Positions 14,894-22,602 of a stretch of 64,000 bases of DNA are shown here, piece by piece. Position 1 is the first letter of the stretch. Every line of letters starts with the position of its first letter. A program made the translations under genes and the position numbers. Below the pieces are notes generated by a model. The model had not been told where the DNA came from. It ran no database searches and saw only the letters and a list, made by a program, of their open reading frames with translations. Origin of the DNA: Thiocapsa marina 5811 (lineage in GTDB: Bacteria > Pseudomonadota > Gammaproteobacteria > Chromatiales > Chromatiaceae); contig NZ_AFWV01000003.1 of assembly GCF_000223985.1 (NCBI RefSeq), forward strand, positions 1-64,000, written 5' to 3'.

Positions 14894-17206
14894 TCACTTG
14901 TTGACCGTCGCGCCCTCCTCGTCCAGGAGGTTCTTCGCCCGCAGGCCCAGGTCGGCGGCCTTCACCTGGTATTGCCACCACTGATTGGCCCAGAGCATGG
15001 CGTTCTGCCAGTCGGCCTTGGCGGCGGCGTCCTCGGATTTCTTCTTGGACTCCTGAGCGAAGCCGAGCTGGTCGGTGGCGTCCTCGACGAGCGCGACCGC
15101 GGTCGGGAAATCCTGGAAGTTCCGAGCCGTGATATAGGCGACGACCTGATCGATGACGCCTTGGGTCTCGAGGTTGGTCTTCACCTGGGTGTCGTAATCG
15201 GCTTGCGAATACAGCGTCCCTTCGACCATCGCGACCTCGGTCGCCTGGTAGCCCTTCGGACGGACGAGCAGGTAGCCCTGCATCTCCAGATGCAACGCGG
15301 AGCAGAACTCCGTGCAGTAGTAGGGGAAGACGCCTTCCTCGTCGGCGACGAAGCTGAACGACACGGTCTTGCCGGGCTCGATCGAGAGGTTCACGTTTTG
15401 CCCGTAAAGTGCGAATCCATGGACCTGATCTTGAGCGCGCTCGAGGTTGGTGAGATGCAGATGGACCTCGTCGCCGACCTCTGCCTCGATGATCTCGGGG
15501 GTGATGTGCGAGCGAATCACGGTACCCATCACACGGGTGGTGCACTTACCGTCGGCATCGCAGGTCCGCTCGGTCGTCTCGCGGCCGGCGCGGGTCCGAT
15601 TCGGGTGCTGTTCATCGGTCCGACTGTTCCAGCCGGATTTGTAGCGCACGGCGGGTTGCAGCTTCTCGGCGCGAATGGCGGCGGCATAGTGGGGCTCGCC
15701 GAGGGGCAGGGGCATGTCGTAGATGAGCTGCATCTTGTCGCCGCTGATGTCGATCAGCTGATGGTTCTGCGGATGCAGCGGGCCGACGGGCTGATGACGA
15801 TCGATCGAGAGCTTGTTCAGGGCGACCAGATATTTGCCCTGCGGGTTGACCGTGTCGCCCTCCATCGTCATGAGATGACCGATGTTGTAATGGATCGACA
15901 GCTTGTCGAGGACCTTGCCTTCGCAGTAGTCATACTTCGCGACCTGCGAGTCCACATACAGAGAGGTATAGGCGATGCAGGGCTTGGAGTCGAACTGGGT
16001 GTGCAGCGGACCCAGCCCGAGATTGACCTGCGTATGGAGCGCATCCTGCATCGGGATGATCGGCACACCGTAGGGATCCTTGCCCTCGAAATTGCCATCC
16101 GCGATGGCCTTCATGATCTTCTCGACACTGTAGACCGAGACATGGCTGTCGAGCTTGCCGGCGACGATGATGAATTTGCCGTCCGGCGTGACATCCACGC
16201 CGTGCGGACTCTTGGGCTCCGGCACCAGGTAGAGCAGACCTTCGGCGATCGCCTGCTCCAACGGGATGAAGTACATCCCCTTTTCCTTTTTCACCTTGCC
16301 GGCCTTGACCAGCTCCTCGGCCTTCTTCCAATGGGTGACATGCAGATAATCGGTGTCCTTGGAGGAGCATCCGGCCTCGAAGGGTGGGCGTCCGCGCTCG
16401 ATGCCGCCGACATAGCGCTCGGTACAGAAAGAGTTTGTGAAGCCCCAGCCGTAACTGTCCTTCTTGCCTGCGTCGGAAAGATCTTGGCTATAGGGGCCGA
16501 GCTCGAGCGTAAAGGAGTTTTCGGGCTCGATGCGGCCTTTTTCCTTATTGAAGCTCCAATAGGTCAAGCCGCCGCGGTATTTGTCGTTGAACTCCTCGAG
16601 GGGCACGAAGCCGTCGTCGAGGAGCGGGGCCGCGTATTGCGCTGCTTCCATGACATACTCGGTATTGGGCGTCACGAACGCACCGCCGTGCGATGATTTG
16701 AAGAAGGGATTGACGACGATCTGCTTGGTTTCGAAGTCATGCAGATCGATCACCGCGATACGCGGGTTTGCCTTGTCGTTGATGAAGACGTATTTGGCGT
16801 CGTAATCGCCGTCGGTCTCGGATATCGCCGGGTGATGGGTGTCGCCGTAGACCAGATCCTTGCCGCGTGTACGGCCCTGCTCGAGGACCGCCTTGGACTC
16901 GTCGTCGAAGCCGTAGCCCTGCCAGGGCTCGGGCGTGAAGACGCCGATATATTTAAGCAACCGCATCGAGGGGATGCCGTAGACGATGACCTGTCCGGAC
17001 TGTCCTCCGGACGCGAAGACCACGAACTCGTCGCGCCCGCCCGTGGGGACATAGGTCTTGGCCGCGGCGAGAAGATCCTTTTCGGTGAGGCCGCGTCGGT
17101 CCATGACGTCCTTCAGTGTGTCTTCGGACCAGGCGGCCCCCGCGGCCCCCAGTCCGAGGACGACTCCCGTGGCCAGGGTCGTCAGACGTTGCGCGCTTTT
17201 ATTCAT
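14894..17206 (-). CDS. nosZ: NosZ, nitrous oxide reductase, clade II (Sec-dependent)
   Basis: 770 residues. It reduces N2O to N2 in the periplasm. The signal peptide (MNKSAQRLTTLATGVVLGLG) has no twin arginines and ends in 'AAWS', so it is Sec type, the mark of clade II. The beta-propeller holds His ligands for CuZ ('YGDTHHPAISETDG', 'GEPHYAAAI' among others). The cupredoxin domain has the CuA motif C-T-E-F-C-S-A-L-H-x-x-M. After CuA about 115 helical residues follow with no heme motif, making it longer than clade I enzymes (about 640). The ATG at 17206 has GGAGGAG in front; an upstream in-frame start at 17278 lacks this. Confidence 0.95.
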   Translation of the reverse strand: MNKSAQRLTTLATGVVLGLGAAGAAWSEDTLKDVMDRRGLTEKDLLAAAKTYVPTGGRDEFVVFASGGQSGQVIVYGIPSMRLLKYIGVFTPEPWQGYGFDDESKAVLEQGRTRGKDLVYGDTHHPAISETDGDYDAKYVFINDKANPRIAVIDLHDFETKQIVVNPFFKSSHGGAFVTPNTEYVMEAAQYAAPLLDDGFVPLEEFNDKYRGGLTYWSFNKEKGRIEPENSFTLELGPYSQDLSDAGKKDSYGWGFTNSFCTERYVGGIERGRPPFEAGCSSKDTDYLHVTHWKKAEELVKAGKVKKEKGMYFIPLEQAIAEGLLYLVPEPKSPHGVDVTPDGKFIIVAGKLDSHVSVYSVEKIMKAIADGNFEGKDPYGVPIIPMQDALHTQVNLGLGPLHTQFDSKPCIAYTSLYVDSQVAKYDYCEGKVLDKLSIHYNIGHLMTMEGDTVNPQGKYLVALNKLSIDRHQPVGPLHPQNHQLIDISGDKMQLIYDMPLPLGEPHYAAAIRAEKLQPAVRYKSGWNSRTDEQHPNRTRAGRETTERTCDADGKCTTRVMGTVIRSHITPEIIEAEVGDEVHLHLTNLERAQDQVHGFALYGQNVNLSIEPGKTVSFSFVADEEGVFPYYCTEFCSALHLEMQGYLLVRPKGYQATEVAMVEGTLYSQADYDTQVKTNLETQGVIDQVVAYITARNFQDFPTAVALVEDATDQLGFAQESKKKSEDAAAKADWQNAMLWANQWWQYQVKAADLGLRAKNLLDEEGATVNK

Positions 17207-17289
17207 ATGTTCTCCTCCGGTGCCATTGAACGAGATCTCGAACCGGTCTCTCGACCGGTTCAAGCTAGCAAAAGGCACCGGGGAGGAAC

Positions 17290-17303
17290 TTGATCTATGT
17301 TAA
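17290..17303 (-). promoter_or_regulatory. FNR/DNR-like box before nosZ
   Basis: TTGAT-CTAT-GTTAA matches the FNR/DNR consensus TTGAT-N4-RTCAA at nine of ten fixed positions. It lies 84 bases before the nosZ start, suiting an activator site for low oxygen or nitrogen oxides. Confidence 0.55.
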
Positions 17304-17462
17304 ATCCGATAGTGAGCGTGTGATATCGCACATTCTCGGTGATGACGGACCGCATGATCCCGAGCGCGGGGCGGCCTGGCCGTGGCGGGCTTCGGGTCAG
17401 CAAAAATAGTAGAAGACGCTAATATTCTAAGTAAGACCATGCCTAATGCGGAGGTTTCGGCA

Positions 17463-17936
17463 ATGTCCACGCGATACAATCCGTCTGTCTCCTTCGTTGT
17501 TTTGTTCATGCTGCTGGGCGGCTGCTCGATGGGCTCCCTGTTCATTCATGAGCAGCGCAGTCCTTACGACTTCGATACTACGGTGGCGAAGGTCGTGGAG
17601 AACGCACAAGCGGAAGGTTGGATCGTTCCCAAAATATTCGACTTTCAGAAGTCTCTGGTGGACCATCGTCAGCGGGACCCCGGACGGATGAAGGTCATCA
17701 AGATCTGCTCGCCCGAGCTGGCGTCGCGGATGTTCGCCGATGACGACTCGAAATTTGTATCCGTGATGGCGCCCTGCTCCATCTCCGTGTACGAAAAGGC
17801 CGATGGTTCCACCTATCTCGCGGCCATGGATATGGCTCTGATGTCGAAGCTCATGGGTGGAAATGTCGGGCCGGTACTTGCCGACATCGCGGCTGAAGAC
17901 GCCGCAATCCTTCGCTTCGCTTCGGGCGATCCATAA
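17463..17936 (+). CDS. DUF302-domain lipoprotein
   Basis: 157 residues. The signal peptide ends in the lipobox 'LLGGC', so the protein is lipid-anchored. The rest is one DUF302 domain: 'SPYDFDTTVAKVVENAQAEG', 'KVIKICSPELAS' and 'VMAPCSISVYEKADGSTYLA'. Such domains occur in periplasmic or secreted proteins of unclear function in sulfur-oxidising and related bacteria. GGAGG stands 8 bases before the ATG at 17463. It is transcribed away from nosZ. Confidence 0.85.
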   Translation: MSTRYNPSVSFVVLFMLLGGCSMGSLFIHEQRSPYDFDTTVAKVVENAQAEGWIVPKIFDFQKSLVDHRQRDPGRMKVIKICSPELASRMFADDDSKFVSVMAPCSISVYEKADGSTYLAAMDMALMSKLMGGNVGPVLADIAAEDAAILRFASGDP

Positions 17937-17976
17937 CAGGAAAAAGCTCGCCTAGGGTGCTATGGTTTTTCGATCC

Positions 17977-17996
17977 GGGCTGCTGTCAGGCAGCCC
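17977..17996. terminator. Hairpin between convergent genes
   Basis: GGGCTGC and GCAGCCC form a perfect 7-pair stem with a 6-base loop, midway between the DUF302 gene and the 3' end of cbiX. It is followed only by TT on the plus strand, so it is a weak candidate for a shared terminator. Confidence 0.45.
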
Positions 17997-18005
17997 TTAC
18001 CATCC

Positions 18006-18887
18006 CTATTCCTTCAAGGTCATCTCGGCGAGGTCAGCTGTTGTGGCAGGCTCGGTCCTCATCTCGCTAACCCGCGCTGCAAGGATGTCGAGCAGTCGAG
18101 GATGAGCGCCGACCAGCGCGGATGGGTGGATGCGAAAGCCCGGATGATCGCGTTCGACCGACGCGCAGATCTCGGTGATATCGCCGCCCGGTCCGGCGTG
18201 TCGCCCGGGCGAGAGGAACAACATCGAGAGGATGACCGGGGTCGAGGCGTCATCCGCGGCGAGCGTGCGCAGCCGGTCCTCCAGAAGTTCTCCGTTGAAG
18301 TCGTATTCCGCCCCGGAGCGCCGCTCCATGACGGCCTCGCCGAGCTCGATGCCAGGGCCGGAGTCCTCGGCAAGCCGTCGCGCCAGCTGTCGCGCAAGCC
18401 ACTGCCGGACCTCGGTGACGGCGGGGATGGGCGAGCCGTGGTCGACCAGCAGGATCCGGCTCGGCGCGATGCCCTGCTCGCAGGCGGTGCCGCGAATCTG
18501 CTCCAGAAGGATCTCGACTAGATCAGGCTCGCCCTCCGGTAGCGGGCAGAGTGCTCGCGCAACCCGGACCTCGAACGGGCCGAAATCGCCTCGCAGGGCC
18601 GCGATGCGTTCCGGGACGTAGTCGCTGATCGCACGGCTCGCGCCGAAGAAGAGCGGGAGGATCAAAAAACGCCGAGCGTCCTCGTTCAGGCGACGACGCA
18701 GAAAGGACTCGAAGGTGTCGGCGGGTTGTCCGTGCAGCTCGCTCGCCGGGATACCGTCGGAGTGCAGCAGGGAGACGGGATGGACGGTCTCGCCGAGACG
18801 CTCGGCGAGACCGCTCGCGATCCGTCTCAGGCTCAGCGTGGCGTCGGCTCGCTTGGAGCCGTTGTCGATCAGCAGGATGTCGCGCAT
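18006..18887 (-). CDS. CbiX-like sirohydrochlorin chelatase
   Basis: 293 residues, two CbiX-type halves. Such enzymes insert cobalt or nickel/iron into sirohydrochlorin or related tetrapyrroles. The second half has the usual start 'LLVDHGSP' with its metal-handling His. The first half has 'LLIDNGSK', where that His is Asn, so only the second half is likely catalytic. The start MRDILLID at 18887 gives the normal N-terminal strand; ATG at 18932 would add 15 residues. Nearby genes give no further clue to the metal. Confidence 0.75.
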   Translation of the reverse strand: MRDILLIDNGSKRADATLSLRRIASGLAERLGETVHPVSLLHSDGIPASELHGQPADTFESFLRRRLNEDARRFLILPLFFGASRAISDYVPERIAALRGDFGPFEVRVARALCPLPEGEPDLVEILLEQIRGTACEQGIAPSRILLVDHGSPIPAVTEVRQWLARQLARRLAEDSGPGIELGEAVMERRSGAEYDFNGELLEDRLRTLAADDASTPVILSMLFLSPGRHAGPGGDITEICASVERDHPGFRIHPSALVGAHPRLLDILAARVSEMRTEPATTADLAEMTLKE

Positions 18888-19220
18888 GGCATGCTCTTGG
18901 TCGTCGCTGTTTGACAGTGTTGTATGAGCCATGAGATGGGGTGGCGTAGGGTTACGCACAAACAGGAACCGCGCGCGGTATGCGCCGCAGATCCGTGCCG
19001 TGCGTCGCGAGGGACAACGGGATCTCAATGAGTGCGATCGCGTCGATTTTGCGACTGAGCTCACGGTTTCCGCATCGCTCTGCATCCGGCTCTGATCATT
19101 GCCCGAGGCTGCATTACACTCCTTATCATGCAGCTTCATCGAGACGTGTGTTGGCCGGCACCTCTCGAGATGCTTGGCAAGGTCGCCCCCGAGCCTTGTC
19201 GCAATAGGGGAGAAGGATCG
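18888..19220. other. Divergent intergenic region, nothing recognised
   Basis: About 330 bases between cbiX and the GGDEF/EAL gene, which should carry promoters for both. I see no clear operator, RNA gene or repeat. Confidence 0.4.
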
Positions 19221-19241
19221 ATGCGTTGGGAACATCCGTGA
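19221..19241 (+). promoter_or_regulatory. Six-codon upstream reading frame overlapping the next start
   Basis: ATG CGT TGG GAA CAT CCG TGA encodes MRWEHP. It follows GGGGAGAAGGATCG, a very good ribosome site. Its TGA overlaps the GTG start of the GGDEF/EAL gene (GTGA), which suggests coupled translation. It could also be chance. Confidence 0.4.
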
Positions 19242-21529
19242 AGGCCGATCCGCAGGGCAAGAAGGTCCGCAGCCGACGCTGGTTGCCTGCGTCGACGGTT
19301 GCCGGCGGCGTCGCAGTGGTCGTCTATCTTGCCATCCTGCTCGTGACCACCTGGGTCGCGCAGGACCGCTTGAGTCACTCCACTGCGGCCCGGCGCGCGC
19401 TCGATGCACAGCTTCACGCCAACGCCTTGAGCTATTTCTACGCCGAGCGTCTCGGCGATCTGGCGAATCTTCGTCGTGATCAGGCGGTTCAGTCCTTTTT
19501 CGTGAATCGCGACCTGGGCATGTCGATGAAGTACGGACTGCAAGCAAGCTTGGTTTCGATCCGAGCGGCCCTGATCGAACGCGTCGGCGAGAAGCGGGTC
19601 GATTCGGGGCCGTTCTTCGATCGAATCGCCCTGTTCGATGCCGACGGTACAATCCTGGTCGATACCGCGACCGATCCGCCGTCGGCGGAGCCTCGGGCGC
19701 CGCTGGATCCCGGCGCTCAGGCCCATGTCCGGTTGGTTGTCGATGCGCCCGGGCACCCGGATGCTGTTCTCGTCGAAGCGCCGATCGTCATGGCGGCGCG
19801 CGCGCGCGGGACATTGGTTGCCTGGGTCAACGAGCGGACGACCCTCGCTGCTCTGGTCGGGTTGGATCCGTCTGGCAGTGGATTCGCTCGTTATCGATTG
19901 CTGCGCTCGGCGGCGGAGCTTGCCGACGTCGAGGACGCTGCCGGAGCGCCGGTCGAGGTGTCCGGAACCCCCTTCTTCTTGGTCGACCGTAAGCCGACCT
20001 CGCTCGACGAGCGCCTCCTGACATCGCGTTGGTTCTTGTTCGCACTCGTCCTGCTGGCCTTCGCCTTGTTGGTCGGGGGTTGGATGCTCCTCGGGGCGCA
20101 GCGGGAGAACTTGGTGCTGCAGACGCGGATGGATGTTGCGCGACTCCAGCGGCGCAAGCTCAGCGAGCACAACGAGCGTTTGCGCGAAGAGATCAAGAAG
20201 CGGAAGGAATACGAGCGCCGTCTGGTCTATCAGGCCAATTACGATGCCCTGACGGGGCTTCCGAATCGTGCCTTGGCAATGGATCGCCTCGAGCAGAGCC
20301 TGATGATCGCGGCGCGCGAGGGGCATCGGGTCTTGGTCTTTTATTTGGATATCGACCACTTCAAACGGGTCAACGACAGCCTAGGCCACGCCGCCGGCGA
20401 CGAGGTCCTGATTCAGACGGCCGAGCGGGTAAGCGCGCTCGTCTCGGCGGGCGATACCTTGGCGCGCCTGGCAGCCGACGAGTTCCTCGTCATCTATCCG
20501 GACCTTCGCGAACCTGTCGATGCTGCGGAGCGTGCTCGGGCGCTACTGGGACTTTTCGCAGCACCCTTTTCGATCGAGGGTCGAGAGCTCTTTTTGACGG
20601 GAACCCTGGGTATCGCCGTGAGCCCTTGCGACGGGAAGAGCGCGGAGGATCTGCTCAAGAATGCGGACTTGGCGATGAAGGAGGCCAAGGACGGTGGGCG
20701 GGCCCGCTACAGCTTCTATGTCCCCGGGCTCGATGTGCAGATCCGCGAGCGGTTGTCGATGGCAAACCTCCTTCGACACGCCGCCGAACGCGGAGAGCTC
20801 ACCCTCTTGTACCAGCCTTTGATCGATCTGCGCAGCGGGCGTGTCGTGGCCGCGGAGGCACTGCTGCGCTGGAACAGCGAGGAGCTCGGCGCCGTGGCCC
20901 CGGACCTTCTCGTCCCGGTGGCCGAAGACGCCGGGTTGATCCCTCAGATCGGCGGATGGGTGCTCGAGCGCGCCTGTGCGACGGCGGCGCGATGGCAGGC
21001 GATCGCGCCGTGCAGGGTTGCCGTGAACGTGTCGTCCTTGCAGCTCCAAGCGCCGGAATCCTTTTCGGAACAGGTCGATCTGGCCTTGAAACGCTCGGGT
21101 TTGAGTGCGGGGCTTCTGGAGCTGGAGATCACCGAAGGGGTATTGCTGCGTGACCGCCCCACCATCGGTGCCCTGCTGGCAGACCTGGATCGCCGGGGCA
21201 TTCGGCTATCGCTCGACGATTTCGGGACCGGCTACTCGGCACTGAGCTATCTGCGGCGGTTTCCGTTCCATGTCCTCAAGATCGACCGGAGCTTCATCGC
21301 GGGCATACCCGACAACCAGGAGGATGCCGAGCTGACCCGTGCCATCATCGCGATGGCCCAAGCGCTCGACCTGAGCGTGCTCGCGGAGGGGGTTGAACGG
21401 CCGGAGCAACGCGCCTTTCTACTCGAGCAGCGCTGCGATCTTGCGCAGGGGTATCTGTTCAGCCGACCGATCGACGCCGATGCCTTGGGGGCGATGCTGG
21501 CCCGTCAAGGCGAAGTGACGCGAGGGTGA
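19238..21529 (+). CDS. GGDEF/EAL membrane protein, probable c-di-GMP phosphodiesterase
   Basis: About 763 residues. TM1 (about 20-40) and TM2 (about 265-287) flank a periplasmic sensor domain. A short coiled coil ('RRKLSEHNERLREEIKKRKE') leads into GGDEF, then EAL. The GGDEF signature reads 'LAADEF' (about residue 414), missing both glycines, so cyclase activity is unlikely. The EAL part keeps what is needed: 'AEALLRW', 'NVSSLQ', 'LEITEG', 'LDDFGTGYS', 'KIDRSF' and 'LAEGVE'. It should break down c-di-GMP in response to an outside signal. The start is GTG 19238 or TTG 19226. Confidence 0.88.
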   Translation: MKADPQGKKVRSRRWLPASTVAGGVAVVVYLAILLVTTWVAQDRLSHSTAARRALDAQLHANALSYFYAERLGDLANLRRDQAVQSFFVNRDLGMSMKYGLQASLVSIRAALIERVGEKRVDSGPFFDRIALFDADGTILVDTATDPPSAEPRAPLDPGAQAHVRLVVDAPGHPDAVLVEAPIVMAARARGTLVAWVNERTTLAALVGLDPSGSGFARYRLLRSAAELADVEDAAGAPVEVSGTPFFLVDRKPTSLDERLLTSRWFLFALVLLAFALLVGGWMLLGAQRENLVLQTRMDVARLQRRKLSEHNERLREEIKKRKEYERRLVYQANYDALTGLPNRALAMDRLEQSLMIAAREGHRVLVFYLDIDHFKRVNDSLGHAAGDEVLIQTAERVSALVSAGDTLARLAADEFLVIYPDLREPVDAAERARALLGLFAAPFSIEGRELFLTGTLGIAVSPCDGKSAEDLLKNADLAMKEAKDGGRARYSFYVPGLDVQIRERLSMANLLRHAAERGELTLLYQPLIDLRSGRVVAAEALLRWNSEELGAVAPDLLVPVAEDAGLIPQIGGWVLERACATAARWQAIAPCRVAVNVSSLQLQAPESFSEQVDLALKRSGLSAGLLELEITEGVLLRDRPTIGALLADLDRRGIRLSLDDFGTGYSALSYLRRFPFHVLKIDRSFIAGIPDNQEDAELTRAIIAMAQALDLSVLAEGVERPEQRAFLLEQRCDLAQGYLFSRPIDADALGAMLARQGEVTRG

Positions 21530-21562
21530 GGGCCGCCGGGCGCGCGGGTCTCGCCCGACGCG

Positions 21563-22315
21563 TCAGTGGCCGCGCAGCAGGAATTCCTCGAAGGATGCGG
21601 GATCGATCGCGGCGGCGAGCTGTGCGAGCGGAATTGCGGGCGGAGGGATCAGAGGATCCAGGGCGTTTCGAGTCTCGCACGCCTGAACGGCATATCGTCG
21701 CACACCCTGTTGCGCGAGTAGCGCGGCGAGCGTCGCGAGATCAGATGCAGTCCAGTGCGGCATGGCCGTGGTGCGGACCTCCAGCGGAACGCCGGACGCC
21801 TGGACCAGCGACAGGCTCTGCCAGGCAGCCGCGCCGGATCGCGGAATGCCGGTGATCGTGGGATAGTCTTCGGGTAGCGCCTTGATGTCCAGGGCCACCC
21901 AATCCAGCAAGGGTAAGAGCCGCGCCAAGCGCCTCGGCGCGGGCCCCGCCGTGTGCAGGCCGACCTTGAACCCGAGCCCCCGCACCTCGCTCATGGCTGC
22001 GGGCAGCGCTGACTGAAGGGTCGGCTCGCCGCCGCTGAAGACGACGGCATCGAGCAGCCCACGACGACGCTCGAGGAATTCGCGGATCTGCGACCAGTCG
22101 ATGACCGGGGTGGCGCTCGGGTCGATCAAGGCGCCGTTCTGGCAATAGCGACAACGCCAAGGACAGCCTTGCAGGAAGATCACCGCGGCGAGCTCGCCGG
22201 GGTAGTCGATCGTCGTGAGCGGAACGAAGCCGCCGATACGCAAGCGCTCTGCGCTTGCCGAGGCTGCCGCGGTCGGCCGATCGAGATTGCTCGGGCAGGG
22301 CATCTTTCGAGACAT
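21563..22315 (-). CDS. nrdG: NrdG, anaerobic ribonucleotide reductase activase (radical SAM)
   Basis: 250 residues. The radical-SAM motif C-P-W-R-C-R-Y-C (C-x3-C-x2-C) lies near residue 51-58, with 'VVFSGGEPTLQ' following as the SAM-binding element. The N-terminal 'GGFVPLTTIDYPGELAAVIF' is usual for this family. It puts the glycyl radical on the class III ribonucleotide reductase. It is the last gene of the nrdD operon, 34 bases after the small glycyl-radical gene. Confidence 0.9.
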   Translation of the reverse strand: MSRKMPCPSNLDRPTAAASASAERLRIGGFVPLTTIDYPGELAAVIFLQGCPWRCRYCQNGALIDPSATPVIDWSQIREFLERRRGLLDAVVFSGGEPTLQSALPAAMSEVRGLGFKVGLHTAGPAPRRLARLLPLLDWVALDIKALPEDYPTITGIPRSGAAAWQSLSLVQASGVPLEVRTTAMPHWTASDLATLAALLAQQGVRRYAVQACETRNALDPLIPPPAIPLAQLAAAIDPASFEEFLLRGH

Positions 22316-22349
22316 GGGAGCAGCGCTTCGATCGGCTCGGCGCGCAGAC

Positions 22350-22541
22350 CTAGGCGGCGGCGCGGCGCTCTTGGCTGATCGCGGATCCGGTCGGCGTCTC
22401 GGTGAAGTAGCAGCGCTCGGCGTGCTCGGCGCGCTTGCCGGCGTTGAAGGCCGAAACCGGGCGGTGGTAGCCCATCACGCGGGTCCAGACCTCGCAACGG
22501 GTGCGTTCTTCGGTCTTCAGCTCGATGGTTTGCTGGGTCAT
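22350..22541 (-). CDS. Small protein carrying the NrdD glycyl-radical tail
   Basis: 63 residues. The core 'CEVWTRVMGYHRP' followed by 'FNAGKRAEHAER' matches the C-terminal end of class III NrdD, where E. coli has 'RRVCGYLGS' and 'FNAGKQEEVKRR'. The Gly in 'RVMGY' corresponds to the residue that carries the radical. The large subunit encoded 61 bases upstream lacks this segment, so the enzyme appears to be split. I chose the second ATG (22541) because AGGAG lies 7 bases before it; 22547 is the other candidate. Confidence 0.8.
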   Translation of the reverse strand: MTQQTIELKTEERTRCEVWTRVMGYHRPVSAFNAGKRAEHAERCYFTETPTGSAISQERRAAA

Positions 22542-22602
22542 GGTCATGCTCCTGATTTCGGTTGATGATGTTGTCTGTGGATGACGATGGCGCCGATTCG
22601 AC

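Noticed and set aside
14858-16696. 612-codon open frame opposite nosZ
   Set aside because: It is antisense to a gene with full domain matches; long antisense frames are expected in GC-rich coding DNA and its product has no domain.
19238-21529. Diguanylate cyclase activity
   Set aside because: The GGDEF signature is LAADEF, missing the glycines needed for GTP binding, while the EAL residues are intact.
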